Shown here one piece after another: positions 35,395-43,438 of a stretch of 64,000 nucleotides of DNA. The stretch comes from RYN-230 sp963841695 (GTDB lineage Bacteria; Actinomycetota; Actinomycetes; Streptosporangiales; Streptosporangiaceae): NCBI GenBank assembly GCA_963841695.1, contig CAWJDQ010000006.1, forward strand, positions 496,001-560,000. Reading direction: 5' to 3'. Position 1 is the first letter of the stretch; the number at the start of each line of letters is the position of its first letter. The notes below the pieces were generated by a model. That model was not told the DNA's origin. It saw only the letters and a program-made list of their open reading frames with translations, and did no database searches. A program made the position numbers and the translations under genes.

Positions 35395-37077
35395 ATGGTC
35401 GCACGGACAGCCCGGCGCGCGGGTGCTGCGGCGCTGGCCCTGCTGGGTGTGGCCGGCGTCGTCACGGCCCTCTCGCCCGCCTTCACCCGGGCAGATAACG
35501 GACTGTCCCGGGCAGCCGTACCCGCAGCCGCGGCGGCCCGGCCGCCCGCTCCCGCCGCCCGCACGTCCCGCTGGGCCTCCCTGCTCGGCGACGCCCGCGA
35601 TCTGGGACCCAGCCGCGCCGCCGCCGCCGAGGTGCTCATCGCGCTGCGCGCGGACCGGCGGCCGTCGTCGCTGCTGAGCTGGGCGGCGCGGCGCGGGCTG
35701 CGCGCGACCTGGTTCGCGGGCCAGCCGGCCGCGATGCTCGCGGCGCGTCCCGCCCCGCTGGGGAACGCCCTCGGGGTGCGCATCGACGACTTCCGGCTGC
35801 CCGGGTACGGCGTGTTCTACGCGGCCCGGGGCACCGGGCACGTGCCCGCGACGCTGGACGGCGAGGTCGCCGCGGTCGGCCGCATCACGTCCCTCGGCCG
35901 GGAGCAGCCCGACGGGGTCCCGGTGGGGCCCGCTACCGGGGGGCTGGCCCCCGGGGGCTTCGCGGACACCTATGACATCCGGCCGCTGTGGGACCAGGGT
36001 GACCTGGGCCAGGGCCAGACCATCGTGTTCTTCGAGGTGGACGGCTACTCTCCGGCCGACCTGGCGGCTTACGCGGCCCGGTACGGCCTGCCCAGCTTCG
36101 CCGACCCGCTGCCGCACCTCGGCCCGACGAACGGGAAGGTGGAGGGCGAAAGCGAGATGGACATCGAGGTGGCGCACGCGCTCGCGCCCGACGCGACCCT
36201 CGTCTACGTGAACCTCGGCTCCTTCGGGAGCAGCAACTCCAACCCCGCGCTGCAGTTCCAGGAGGCCTTCTCGACCGTGGCCCGGGAATACCCGGGGGCG
36301 ATCTGGAGCATCAGCCTCGGCCAGTGCGAGGACATCTTCTCGCGTACCGACGCGGCCGCTGTGAACGATGCGGTCCGGGCCGCCGAGCAGGGCGGGATGT
36401 CGGTGTTCGTCGCCAGCGGGGATTCCGGCGGGCTCGAATGCCTCGGCTTCCACGCCCGCGATCCCAGGATCCCGGCCGCGGGCATCTCGTTCCCCGGGGA
36501 CCTCCCGCAGGTGACCAGCGTGGGCGGCACCGCGCTCCAGCTGACCACGGCCGGCCAGTACCTGGGCCAGACGGCCTGGACAGAGCCGCTGCTGTCCCAG
36601 GGCTCGACCGGCGGCCAGTCCATCCTGTTCAGCCAGCCCGCGTGGCAGCGGGCGCCCGGGGTGATCAGCTCTTATTCGGACGGCTCGGTGTGCGGGCAGC
36701 CGGCCGGCCGGTACTGCCGGGAAGTGCCCGACGTGGCGGCGGACGCCGCGCCGACCAGCGGCGCGGCGGTCCGGGTCCGGGGGCGATGGGTCAGCGAGGG
36801 CGGGACCTCACTCGCGACGCCAGTGTGGGCCGCGATGACGACCCTGATCGACCAGTACCTGCGTGGCCGGGGCGACAACCCGGTCGGGTTCGCCAACCCG
36901 CTGCTGTACCGGCTGGCCAGCCATCCCCCGCCGCTGACCGCGATCCGCGACGTGACCGCCGGCTCGAACGACTTCTACCCGGCGGGCCCGGGTTACGACA
37001 TGGTCACCGGGCTCGGCACGCCCGACGCGTGGAACCTGGCCCGCGACCTCGCCTCGCTCACCGGACGGCGGCCATGA
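35395..37077 (+). CDS. secreted S53 peptidase (sedolisin/kumamolisin type)
   Basis: 560 residues from ATG 35395 (AGGAAAG upstream; a GTG at 35386 is too close). Signal sequence RRAGAAALALLGVAGVVTAL; pro-region to about 180 (ALGVRIDDFRLPGYGVFYAA). Catalytic module: GESEMDIEVAHAL gives the Glu/Asp pair, SGDSGGLECLG the oxyanion region, EGGTSLATPVWAAM the Ser, and AGSNDFYPAGPGYDMVTGLG the calcium site. Acid-active exported serine-carboxyl protease. Its TGA overlaps the next ATG (ATGA), so it is translationally coupled to the zinc-ribbon membrane protein. Confidence 0.93.
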   Translation: MVARTARRAGAAALALLGVAGVVTALSPAFTRADNGLSRAAVPAAAAARPPAPAARTSRWASLLGDARDLGPSRAAAAEVLIALRADRRPSSLLSWAARRGLRATWFAGQPAAMLAARPAPLGNALGVRIDDFRLPGYGVFYAARGTGHVPATLDGEVAAVGRITSLGREQPDGVPVGPATGGLAPGGFADTYDIRPLWDQGDLGQGQTIVFFEVDGYSPADLAAYAARYGLPSFADPLPHLGPTNGKVEGESEMDIEVAHALAPDATLVYVNLGSFGSSNSNPALQFQEAFSTVAREYPGAIWSISLGQCEDIFSRTDAAAVNDAVRAAEQGGMSVFVASGDSGGLECLGFHARDPRIPAAGISFPGDLPQVTSVGGTALQLTTAGQYLGQTAWTEPLLSQGSTGGQSILFSQPAWQRAPGVISSYSDGSVCGQPAGRYCREVPDVAADAAPTSGAAVRVRGRWVSEGGTSLATPVWAAMTTLIDQYLRGRGDNPVGFANPLLYRLASHPPPLTAIRDVTAGSNDFYPAGPGYDMVTGLGTPDAWNLARDLASLTGRRP

Positions 37078-38984
37078 CCAGCCGGCCCGAGCCGATGCTC
37101 GGGGCGGGAAACGCCGGGCCCGCCGGGGATGCGCCGCGGCCCAGGGTGACCTGCCCGTACTGCGGGGCGACGGTCCCGGACGCGCCGTTCTGCGGTTCCT
37201 GCGGCGCGCACCTGGCCCACGCCGGGCCGGGCAGCGCCGCCCGCAGGGCACACGCGTACTCCGCCTTCCCCGACGAGAACGTGGTCCGCCTCTCGGTCGT
37301 GAGCTCGCTTCTCCCGCAGCTTCCCGGCCGGTCCCGCGGCCCGTTCCGGGTGGCGTTCGCGCTGGCCGTGGCGATTCTGCTGATCGTGGCGGTGGCCGGG
37401 CTCGAAGCCCCGGTGATCGCCGTCAGCGCGCTCGCCATCCCGCTGCTGTTCCTGGTCTACGTGTACGAGATCGACCCGCTGGAAATACGCTTCGCGCTGC
37501 CCACCACGATCATCTTCCTGGCCGGCGCGGCGCTCGGGGTGGGCTGGGGCCTGCTGCTCGGCCCGCTGGCGGCCGATTCGCTGCTGCCCGTTTACTCGCC
37601 CACGCTGCTCACCGGCGGGGTGCTCGTGTCCGCGGTCGCGGTCCCGGCCCTCGGCCAGCTGCTGATGGCGCTGCCGGTCGCGCTGCTGCGCCTGTTCCGG
37701 CCCGCCCGCAGCGAGGCCCTGGACGGCTTCACCGCGGGCGCCGCGGGCGCGCTGGGCCTCACCCTGGCCGCCACGCTCACCGAGCTCACCCCGCTGCTGC
37801 GCGCCGGGAACCTCGCGGTGGGCTCGTCCGTGCTGGCCGTGGTGACCCAGGCGGTGGTCCGCGGCCTGTGCCTCCCGCTGATCGCCGCGGCCACCACCGG
37901 ATACGTGGGCGCGGCGCTCTGGGCACGGCGGCGGCGCGGGCCCGCGGCCGGCGGGCTGTGGCTCACCTCCCCCTGGGTGGCCCTGGCCTTCGGGCTGGCC
38001 CTGGCGATCGGCCTCGGCTTCGCCGATGACGCCAGTCTGCCGGACGCCGCCCTGCTGGTGGTGCACCTGGCGGCGGCGGCGATCGCCCTGCTGGGCCTGC
38101 GGATCGGGCTGCATCACGTGCTGCTGCACGAGCAGCGCGACGTGCGGATCGGGCCGCCGCGGGTCTGCCCGCACTGCTTCCGGGTGGTGCCCGCGATGCC
38201 GTTCTGCCCGATGTGCGGGGTCGCCGAGCGGGCCACCGCGCTGAACCCGCTGCCGCTGGTCGGGACCCGCTCCCCCGGCCGGGAGCAGCTGGCCGCGCCG
38301 CGCCACCTCAGTCACCGGCATGTCCTGACCGCCCTGATCGCCGGCCTGGGGCTGCTCTCGGCCGCGCTGGTGGTGCTGGCCCTGGTGATCCCGCCACCGC
38401 CGCCGAGACCCTGCACGTCGCTGAGCTGCTTCGCCCCCTTCGGCCCCGTGCCCGTGCACCAGCCGCGCCTGTACACCGCCTCGTCGGGATGGACCGTGCG
38501 GTGGTATCCCGCGGACGCGGTGTTCGCCACCCACCCGCCGGCCACCTCGGCGTCGGCATCGCCTGATCAGTTGCGGCTCACGTTCACCAGCCCGGCCTCA
38601 CCCGCCGAGGACGGGGAGCTCACGTTCGTCGGCATCCCCGCGGCCGACCGCAGCCCCGCCGATCTGGTCAGCGCGCTGCAGCGGGCCAACGCGCCGAACG
38701 CCGTGCCCGACTACGTGCTCCCCGGGCCCAGCCTCGGCTACCTGCCCGGCTACGGCGAGGCGTTCCAGACCACGCCGAACAGTGCGGACGCCGCCCCGGT
38801 CAGGTTCGAGGTCGTGATCACCTGTGCGGTGCGCGGCGGCTACGGCATCTGCGCGTACGCGGTCGGCCCCCAGGTCAACCTGAACGGCATCGTGAACCAT
38901 CCGACACCCTCGAAGATCGCGCTCGCGCTGTGGTCCGACCCGGACATCAACGGCGTCCGCTGGAAAGGCGAGGCCGTGCCCTAG
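37074..38984 (+). CDS. double zinc-ribbon polytopic membrane protein
   Basis: 636 residues. Order: cytosolic zinc ribbon CPYCGAT..CGSCG (about 26-44); eight or so TM helices between 90 and 350, including EALDGFTAGAAGALGLTLAA, which recalls PrsW but lacks its Glu-Glu and His residues; a second ribbon CPHC..CPMCG (about 363-382); another TM near 430; and an extracellular C-terminal domain of about 190 residues with paired cysteines. It is coupled by ATGA to the sedolisin gene, suggesting joint function such as export, sensing or anchoring. Not assigned to a known family with confidence. Confidence 0.8.
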   Translation: MTSRPEPMLGAGNAGPAGDAPRPRVTCPYCGATVPDAPFCGSCGAHLAHAGPGSAARRAHAYSAFPDENVVRLSVVSSLLPQLPGRSRGPFRVAFALAVAILLIVAVAGLEAPVIAVSALAIPLLFLVYVYEIDPLEIRFALPTTIIFLAGAALGVGWGLLLGPLAADSLLPVYSPTLLTGGVLVSAVAVPALGQLLMALPVALLRLFRPARSEALDGFTAGAAGALGLTLAATLTELTPLLRAGNLAVGSSVLAVVTQAVVRGLCLPLIAAATTGYVGAALWARRRRGPAAGGLWLTSPWVALAFGLALAIGLGFADDASLPDAALLVVHLAAAAIALLGLRIGLHHVLLHEQRDVRIGPPRVCPHCFRVVPAMPFCPMCGVAERATALNPLPLVGTRSPGREQLAAPRHLSHRHVLTALIAGLGLLSAALVVLALVIPPPPPRPCTSLSCFAPFGPVPVHQPRLYTASSGWTVRWYPADAVFATHPPATSASASPDQLRLTFTSPASPAEDGELTFVGIPAADRSPADLVSALQRANAPNAVPDYVLPGPSLGYLPGYGEAFQTTPNSADAAPVRFEVVITCAVRGGYGICAYAVGPQVNLNGIVNHPTPSKIALALWSDPDINGVRWKGEAVP

Positions 38985-39040
38985 CCTCCTCCTGGCCGTC
39001 GGGGAACTAACCCTCGCCCAGCCGGGGCCGGGGGCCTAGA

Positions 39041-40034
39041 TGACTGAGTCCTATTGATCTTTAGTGGTCGTACGCGATCAGAGATCGCTTGACTGGCGTG
39101 CTGGTTCGCCAGTTATGCCAGATCGCTGCGGCGAGGGCGAGCAGGCGGGCGGCGACGCGGGCGTAGACCCCGGCCAGGGTGCGGCCGCCGTGGGCTTCGA
39201 GGGTGAGCTGGCCCTTGAGGGTGTCGATGATGGCCTCGATCCACTGGCGGTGGCGGGCGAGCTTGCCGAAGCGCGCAGGCTCGTCCTTGCGGTCAGGCCG
39301 CACCAGGTGTGCCTGGAGGTCATTGCTGATGAACGCTTCGAAGTCGCGGCCGGCGAATCCTTTGTCCCCGAGGATGACCTGCCCGGCGCGGATCAGGTGG
39401 TGATCGCGCTGGAGCAGGGCCTGGGTGACCTCGCGTTCGCCCAGCCCGGGGTGGGCCAGGCCCCAGATGATGGGCATGCCCTCCGGGGTGGTGATCAGGT
39501 AGAGCCGCAATCCCCAGAAGAACCGCGAGTGGCTGGCGCAGTACCCGTAGCCGGCGTGCCCGGCCAGGTCAGAGCGCTTGACGGTCTCGCGGCTGGCGGC
39601 GCAGGGCAGCGGGGTGGAATCCACCAGGCGCAGCAGGTCGTGCCAGGACGGCGTGTCCCGGGCCAGTTCGGTGATCACCGCGGCCAGTAACCCGCCCAGC
39701 CCGCGCAGCCGCTTACCGTACCCGGACTGGCCAGGCAGGTACGGGAACATCCCCGCCAGATTGCCGCGGGCGTAGCGGATCCAGCGCCGCTCACTGGCGA
39801 TGCCCAGCAAGTGCTGCGCCACCGCTAGGCAGACCAGTTCCGCATCATCAAGGGCAGGCTTGCGCCCCGGCCGGTGTTCGCGTGACCAGCCCAGCGCGGG
39901 CAGCACGCGGTCATCGAGATCAACGTAGAGTGCGGTCAGGAGGGTGTTCAGGTCGTTCGTCACAAAATGATCTTGGACGCCCTCCGCCACTTCTCCAGGC
40001 AGCGACACACACCAAGGCCAATCGGACTCACTCA
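39041..40034 (-). mobile_element. IS982-type insertion sequence
   Basis: A 0.99-kb element with one transposase. Its ends are imperfect 19-bp inverted repeats: TGACTGAGTCCTATTGATC at 39041-39059 and, read from 40034 inward, TGAGTGAGTCCGATTGGCC (15 of 19 match). CTAGA occurs directly left (39036-39040) and again at 40037-40041, a possible target duplication displaced by two bases. Apparently complete. Confidence 0.75.
39061..39963 (-). CDS. IS982-family transposase
   Basis: 300 residues from GTG 39963 (TNDLNTLLTALYVDLDD). DDE catalytic core: LRLVDSTPLPC (first Asp), LGDKGFAGRDF (second Asp) and IEAIIDTLKGQLTLE (Glu). The long upstream extension of the open frame to 40188 crosses the right inverted repeat and is rejected. 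The frame is intact, so the element may be active. Confidence 0.88.
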   Translation of the reverse strand: MTNDLNTLLTALYVDLDDRVLPALGWSREHRPGRKPALDDAELVCLAVAQHLLGIASERRWIRYARGNLAGMFPYLPGQSGYGKRLRGLGGLLAAVITELARDTPSWHDLLRLVDSTPLPCAASRETVKRSDLAGHAGYGYCASHSRFFWGLRLYLITTPEGMPIIWGLAHPGLGEREVTQALLQRDHHLIRAGQVILGDKGFAGRDFEAFISNDLQAHLVRPDRKDEPARFGKLARHRQWIEAIIDTLKGQLTLEAHGGRTLAGVYARVAARLLALAAAIWHNWRTSTPVKRSLIAYDH

Positions 40035-40177
40035 TTCTAGAGGCGGTACCGGCCGGCGTCCCGTAAACCATCGCGGGCTGCTCGCCGTCTAGTGACGTAC
40101 CGCGCATTGCGGACATCGGGCAGACCACCGGGCCCATCCAGCCAACGGGCCCGGCTAAGGGGAGGACGAACAGAGCC

Positions 40178-40624
40178 ATGGCAGCCACGCTTCAGGAGAT
40201 CCTGCTCGCGCCGGACACCGAGCCGCAGGTGACCACCGACTGCTACACGCTCATCGAGCAGGAACTCGCGGACAAGTCAGGGGTCTCCGGGGCCGCGGTC
40301 AAGCTGGCCTTCAAGACCGTGAACACCTTCATGCCGGGCCACGTCTACCACATGGTCGGGAAGCTGCTGCCGGACTTCGTGGCCGGGCTGGAACCGTACT
40401 GGGCGGACTTCCGCGCGTCCGGCGGTTCCGAGTTCGGGGACTACCTGGCCAAGCGCGGCGATGAGGTGGCGCCCGCCCTGCTCGCGGTGACCGACGCCAA
40501 AGCGGCGGAGTCCGGCCGGCCCACGGTCATCAGGGCCTACGGCACCGTCCGCGGCCACGCCGAGAAGCACGTCCAGGCCGCACTCCCCCGGGTGGGCGAC
40601 CTGGTCATGAAGTACGGGGGCTGA
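40178..40624 (+). CDS. DUF6918-like hypothetical protein
   Basis: 148 residues from ATG 40178 with GGGGAGG upstream. All-helical: TLQEILLAPDTEPQVTTDCY, GAAVKLAFKTVNTFMPGHVY, FRASGGSEFGDYLAKRGDEV. Resembles a conserved family in actinomycetes without known function. It starts 140 bases from the insertion sequence, which may have displaced its upstream context. Confidence 0.7.
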   Translation: MAATLQEILLAPDTEPQVTTDCYTLIEQELADKSGVSGAAVKLAFKTVNTFMPGHVYHMVGKLLPDFVAGLEPYWADFRASGGSEFGDYLAKRGDEVAPALLAVTDAKAAESGRPTVIRAYGTVRGHAEKHVQAALPRVGDLVMKYGG

Positions 40625-40664
40625 CCGTACGGCCGGGCTCACCAACCCGGCGGGTGCGGCACGC

Positions 40665-41306
40665 TCAGCGGGACAACTGCACGAGGACCCGGCCGAACAG
40701 GTCCTCGCTGACCACGTCCGGGTCGGTGTATTGCTCGATGGCCAGCCCGTTGGACAAGGCCAGGAGCACGGTGACGGCGTCGTCAACGCTCAGCCCGCCC
40801 CGGCCCGGGTAGCGCCCGGTGGCCTGCTCCACGCGCTCGGCTATCGCCGCGCGCAAGGCTCGCCGGTGCGCCACGAACTGGGCGCGCACGCCCTCGTCCA
40901 GAACGGCGCGCCGCCAGAAGTCCAGGAAGACCAGCTGCCATTCCCGCTGCTCGGTGAAGGCCCCGGTGAGCAGGCGGCCGATGTCGTGCAGGGTGGGCTC
41001 CCGGGGGGAGCGCGAGCCGGCTTCCAGCGCGGCCCGGACCAGGTCAACCCGGCGCATCGCCTGGTGTTCCATCATCGCGAAGAAGAGGTCGTCCTTGCTG
41101 TCGAAATTGGAGTAGATCGCGCCCTTCGTCAGCCCGGCCGCCTCTGCTACCTGATCCAGGTTCGCGCTGGCGAAGCCCCGCTCCGCGAACACCTCCAGCG
41201 CCGCGTCCAGCAGCCGGCGGCGCACCTCCGCGCGTCCCGGCCGCCGCGTCCGCGCCGGGGGCCTGGCCCGCGGGCCGGGAGCTGTGGTGCCGTTGACATC
41301 GTCCAT
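40665..41306 (-). CDS. TetR-family repressor
   Basis: 213 residues from ATG 41306 (41318 also possible). HTH: RRRLLDAALEVFAERGFASA, LDQVAEAAGLTKGAIYSNF; C-terminal helical ligand domain with WQLVFLDFWRRAVLDEG. It is divergent from the MFS pump with a nested palindrome on the pump promoter, the classic drug-responsive arrangement. Confidence 0.88.
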   Translation of the reverse strand: MDDVNGTTAPGPRARPPARTRRPGRAEVRRRLLDAALEVFAERGFASANLDQVAEAAGLTKGAIYSNFDSKDDLFFAMMEHQAMRRVDLVRAALEAGSRSPREPTLHDIGRLLTGAFTEQREWQLVFLDFWRRAVLDEGVRAQFVAHRRALRAAIAERVEQATGRYPGRGGLSVDDAVTVLLALSNGLAIEQYTDPDVVSEDLFGRVLVQLSR

Positions 41307-41347
41307 GGCTGACAGCATACTGGTAAGTATTCAATACTCTCCAGTAT
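41293..41347 (+). promoter_or_regulatory. MFS promoter with nested TetR operator
   Basis: TTGACA (41293-41298), a 17-base spacer and CATACT (41316-41321) form a good promoter reading into the pump. ATACTGG (41317-41323) is inversely repeated as CCAGTAT (41341-41347), enclosing a second palindrome AGTATT-C-AATACT (41326-41338). The operator covers the -10 and the start point, so binding should block the pump. Confidence 0.75.
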
Positions 41348-41358
41348 CGGAGACCCCG

Positions 41359-43041
41359 ATGGCGCCCCTCCCGCGCCGACCCGCAGAGCGCCGGTCCGTG
41401 CTCGCGGTGGTGTGTGCCGCAGCCTTGATCATCAACGTGGACAGCACCATCCTCAACGTGGCGCTGCCCACCCTGGTCCGGACGCTGCACGCCACGTCCA
41501 GCGAACTGCAGTGGATCGTCGACTCCTACGCGATGGTCTTCGCCGGGCTGCTGCTCATCGGCGGGAGCCTGGCCGACCGTCTCGGCCGTAAGCCGTTCCT
41601 CCTGATCGGCCTGGCCATCTTCGCCGCAGGGTCCGTCAGCGCGGCGTTATCAGGTTCGGTGGACCTGCTGATCGTGTCGCGGGCCGTCATGGGGGCCGGT
41701 GCGGCACTGGCCATCCCCGCCTCGCTGTCGGTCATCAACGACGTGTTCCGTGACCCGGCGCAGCGGGGCCGGTCGATCGGCGCCTGGGCGGCGACCATCG
41801 GGCTTGGCATCGCCATCGGCCCGATCGCGGGCGGCCTGCTGCTGGCCAGGTTCTGGTGGGGTTCCGTCTTCCTGGTCAACATCCCGATCGCGGCCGCCGC
41901 CTTCGCCGGCGCCCTGTGGCTGGTGCCCAACTCCAGGAACCAGGCCGCCGCCCCGCCCGATCCCGCCGGGGCACTGCTGTCGATCGCCGGCCTGGGCCTG
42001 CTGCTGTGGGCGGTCATCGAGGCCCCGGTCCGGGGGTGGACTTCCGGCCAGGTGGCCGCGGCCGGGCTGGCCAGCGTGGCCATCCTGGCGGCCTTCGCCA
42101 TCCGGGAGGTCCGCAGTAGCCACCCGATGCTGGAGCCCGGCTTGTTCACCGACCGCCGGTTCTCGGTGGCGGCCGCGGGTGAATGCCTCGGGATCTTCGG
42201 GCTGCTGGGAGCGCTCTTCCTGCAGACGCAGGTGCTCCAGTTCAGCATGGCCTATTCCCCCCTGCAGGCCGGGCTCCGGATCCTGCCGGTGGCCGCGGTG
42301 CTGTGCGCGACCGCGCCGCTCTCCCCGATCGCCGCCCGGCTCATCGGCAGCCGGCTCACCGCCGCCGCGGGCCTCCTGGCCATCGCGGCCGGCCTGGGCC
42401 AGAACTCGGCCGTCTCCACGGCCGCCGCGGCCTATCCCGCGTTCATCCCCGGCATGCTGCTGATCGGCCTCGGGGCCGGCCTCCTCCTGCCGACGGCGAC
42501 GAACTCCGTGATCGGCTCGGTCCCGCGAGGGGACTCGGGGATCGGATCGGCGACCAACGCCGTGGCCCTGCAGGTGGGCGGCGCGCTCGGGGTGGCCGTC
42601 ATCGGAAGCGTGCTGTCCACCCGCTATCAGGGCCACCTGGCCACCGCTCTGGCCGGCCAGCACCTGCCCGCCGCCGTCACGCACACCATCCTCGGCTCAC
42701 TCGGCGGCGCGCTCGCCGTGGCGGGCACGGCGGGTGGCGCCCGCGGAGCGCTGCTGGCGCACGCCGCCCGCGCCGCGTTCATGAGCGGGAACGGGACAGC
42801 CCTGGCCACGGGCGCCGCCGCCGCGCTGGGCGGAGCGCTCCTCGTGCTCACCTGCCTGCCGTCGGGCACCTCCCGGCCGACGACAGGTCCGCAGCGTCCG
42901 GCCCGCCGGCCGAACGGGGACTCCTGGCCCGGAGGATGCCCCGATCCCGGGCGCATACAGGTTCAGCGGGCTCCCCGGCTCCAGGCATCCGTGCTGTGGC
43001 TGCAGGCGGCGTACCGGACCGAGGCGCTGACGACAGCCTGA
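41359..43041 (+). CDS. MFS drug:H+ antiporter-like transporter (DHA2)
   Basis: 560 residues from ATG 41359. Fourteen probable TM segments; motif A GGSLADRLGRKPFLLIG, and the DHA2-type INVDSTILNVALPTLVRTL and WIVDSYAMVFAGLLLIGG in TM1-2. The last 60 residues are a charged tail that overlaps the convergent DUF3040 gene by 79 bases. Regulated by the adjacent TetR protein; the substrate is unknown. Confidence 0.9.
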   Translation: MAPLPRRPAERRSVLAVVCAAALIINVDSTILNVALPTLVRTLHATSSELQWIVDSYAMVFAGLLLIGGSLADRLGRKPFLLIGLAIFAAGSVSAALSGSVDLLIVSRAVMGAGAALAIPASLSVINDVFRDPAQRGRSIGAWAATIGLGIAIGPIAGGLLLARFWWGSVFLVNIPIAAAAFAGALWLVPNSRNQAAAPPDPAGALLSIAGLGLLLWAVIEAPVRGWTSGQVAAAGLASVAILAAFAIREVRSSHPMLEPGLFTDRRFSVAAAGECLGIFGLLGALFLQTQVLQFSMAYSPLQAGLRILPVAAVLCATAPLSPIAARLIGSRLTAAAGLLAIAAGLGQNSAVSTAAAAYPAFIPGMLLIGLGAGLLLPTATNSVIGSVPRGDSGIGSATNAVALQVGGALGVAVIGSVLSTRYQGHLATALAGQHLPAAVTHTILGSLGGALAVAGTAGGARGALLAHAARAAFMSGNGTALATGAAAALGGALLVLTCLPSGTSRPTTGPQRPARRPNGDSWPGGCPDPGRIQVQRAPRLQASVLWLQAAYRTEALTTA

Positions 43042-43298
43042 TCCGAGGGCAGGCCCGGGCAGACGTCCTTCATGCCCATGATGCTGAGGATGAGCACGCC
43101 GAGCAGGCTGAGCACCATGACGCAGATGACCACCGTCCGCCGCGCTGACCGTCGGGCGATGACCTGGGTGCCCGGCACGGGGTCCCGCGGCGCCATCCGG
43201 GCGAACGCCGCGAACATGGATTTCAGCCGGGGATCAGCCGCCTGCAGGACTTCCTCGATCTGATCGAGAATCTGCTGCTGACGCTCAGGCAGGCTCAT
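42963..43298 (-). CDS. DUF3040 membrane protein
   Basis: 111 residues. SLPERQQQILDQIEEVLQAA, DPRLKSMFAAFARM, then one or two TM segments (RRTVVICVMVLSLLGVLILS). DUF3040 proteins are small actinobacterial membrane proteins of unknown role, often near cell-division genes; no such neighbours here. Its 3' end overlaps the MFS gene tail. Confidence 0.75.
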   Translation of the reverse strand: MSLPERQQQILDQIEEVLQAADPRLKSMFAAFARMAPRDPVPGTQVIARRSARRTVVICVMVLSLLGVLILSIMGMKDVCPGLPSDQAVVSASVRYAACSHSTDAWSRGAR

Positions 43299-43438
43299 CG
43301 GGTTCTCCGGGCGGAACGCGAGGTGAGATTCTCCCTTAGCACGGTAGCCGGCCAGGGGGCCCCGGCGCCGCCCGGGAGCGGGCTGGCCGCCGGGGCGGGC
43401 GTGGCCGTCTGACGGTGCAAGCTGGCATGCTGGCTGGT

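Noticed and set aside
36324..37070. Overlapping long frame within the sedolisin gene
   Set aside because: Same bases encode an intact protease with all catalytic residues in the other frame.
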